A stretch of DNA of 64,000 bases, from positions 62,001 to 126,000 of the forward strand of contig NZ_NKTX01000005.1 of NCBI RefSeq assembly GCF_003207815.1. The letters run 5' to 3'. The position numbers and the translations under genes are program-made. This DNA is from Komagataeibacter oboediens (GTDB taxonomy: Bacteria; Pseudomonadota; Alphaproteobacteria; Acetobacterales; Acetobacteraceae). Shown piece by piece: positions 63,711 through 64,000 of this stretch. The notes beneath the pieces are model-generated. The model was not told where the DNA came from, made no database searches, and saw only the letters and a list, made by a program, of their open reading frames with translations. Position 1 is the stretch's first letter, and every line of letters begins with the position of its first letter.

Positions 63711-63848
63711 GGGATCTGGGTCTGGGCCATCCGTAATCTGTGGCGGCGGCGGGGGCCGTCCGCTGCCGTGCGTGCTTCACACAGGGCGCGCAGCAGTCTA
63801 GGTAAGGAGCGGTTTTCATGCAACCGTATGGGAAGGACGCCCGATTTC

Positions 63849-64000
63849 ATGGACAGTGTACGCCTAAACCAGATCGGGGCAGCCTGCCTCTTCGCAGCGC
63901 TGGCGGTGGGTGCCAGCTGGGGTGTTGCCCATACCGCCGTGCCCGAACCGGTGCCTGCGAAGCCCGGCGTGGCCATCCCGCATCCCGCAGCCCCGGCGGG
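63849..64000 (+). CDS. Membrane-anchored cytochrome c (5' part, cut by the window end)
   Basis: Only the first 50 codons are present, with no stop. They encode an N-terminal signal/anchor helix (IGAACLFAALAVGASWGVAH) then a Pro/Ala-rich periplasmic linker. The start MDSVRLNQIGAA resembles the N-terminus of the alphaproteobacterial CycM-type membrane cytochrome c, which is often divergent from kdsB. No haem motif has been reached, so the identification rests on the N-terminus and context. GAAGGA about 13 bp upstream is a possible ribosome binding site. Confidence 0.6.
   Translation, partial: MDSVRLNQIGAACLFAALAVGASWGVAHTAVPEPVPAKPGVAIPHPAAPA

Overview
The window reads as ordinary chromosome of a GC-rich acetic acid bacterium (Acetobacteraceae; Komagataeibacter or Gluconacetobacter is my best guess). 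The reasons are a membrane PQQ glucose dehydrogenase, a three-subunit membrane aldehyde dehydrogenase (cytochrome c / 2Fe-2S / molybdopterin), an alphaproteobacterial LexA box (GAAC-N7-GAAC), and gene orders typical of Alphaproteobacteria (mfd-sdhE//recG, bolA//J-protein-cobS-cobT, cytochrome c//kdsB-pheA, lysC...ispG-hisS-prfA). I see no prophage, IS element, CRISPR array or integrated plasmid. Codon and base usage look uniform.

Layout. 0.1-4.8 kb: tRNA-Val, comM, dnaB and a GT4 glycosyltransferase, all on the minus strand. 5.0-13.6 kb: an oxidative-fermentation block with a polyol dehydrogenase, glucose dehydrogenase (gcd) and the aldehyde dehydrogenase operon (aldF-aldG-aldH). 13.7-18.5 kb: a DUF3429 membrane protein, eno-ftsB, rpmG, moeA and lexA with its own SOS box. 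18.5-23.4 kb: a biotin locus (bioF-bioH-bioCD on minus, bioA divergent) in which BioC and BioD are one polypeptide; then a small winged-helix protein. 23.4-32.8 kb: a long minus-strand housekeeping run, read from the right: lysC, nitronate monooxygenase, rodZ, ispG, hisS, prfA, prmC and a DUF4167 gene. A small secreted protein on the opposite strand interrupts it between prfA and prmC. 32.9-39.3 kb: ubiG, a Tat-exported lactonase, DUF2147, DUF1178, grxC, comF, an NDUFAF5-like methyltransferase, moaA and DUF3553.

39.5-44.7 kb: galU-pgm (UDP-glucose supply for cellulose and other polysaccharides), tRNA-Leu, lipB, a LolA-like lipoprotein, bolA and a J-domain protein. 44.8-47.8 kb: cobS-cobT cobaltochelatase subunits. 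47.9-52.5 kb: a PLP decarboxylase, an SBF-like transporter, a secreted DUF2125-like protein and a secreted hydrolase, with two copies of a palindromic repeat, each at a convergent gene junction. 52.7-60.4 kb: mfd, sdhE, recG, a TetR regulator and a two-domain cold-shock protein with a long leader. 60.6-64.0 kb: smpB, dapA, pheA, kdsB and the start of a membrane-anchored cytochrome c cut by the window end.

Themes that connect genes: periplasmic sugar and aldehyde oxidation (gcd, ald, exported lactonase, cytochrome c) with molybdenum cofactor genes (moeA, moaA) nearby; SOS and DNA repair (lexA, mfd, recG); and envelope polysaccharide supply (galU, pgm, kdsB, GT4). I did not find a convincing previously undescribed system. 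The observations most worth checking are the BioC-BioD fusion, the antisense secreted gene between prfA and prmC, the LolA homologue with a lipobox, the alternative hairpins before ispG, the 17-bp palindrome upstream of galU, and the repeat at convergent junctions.
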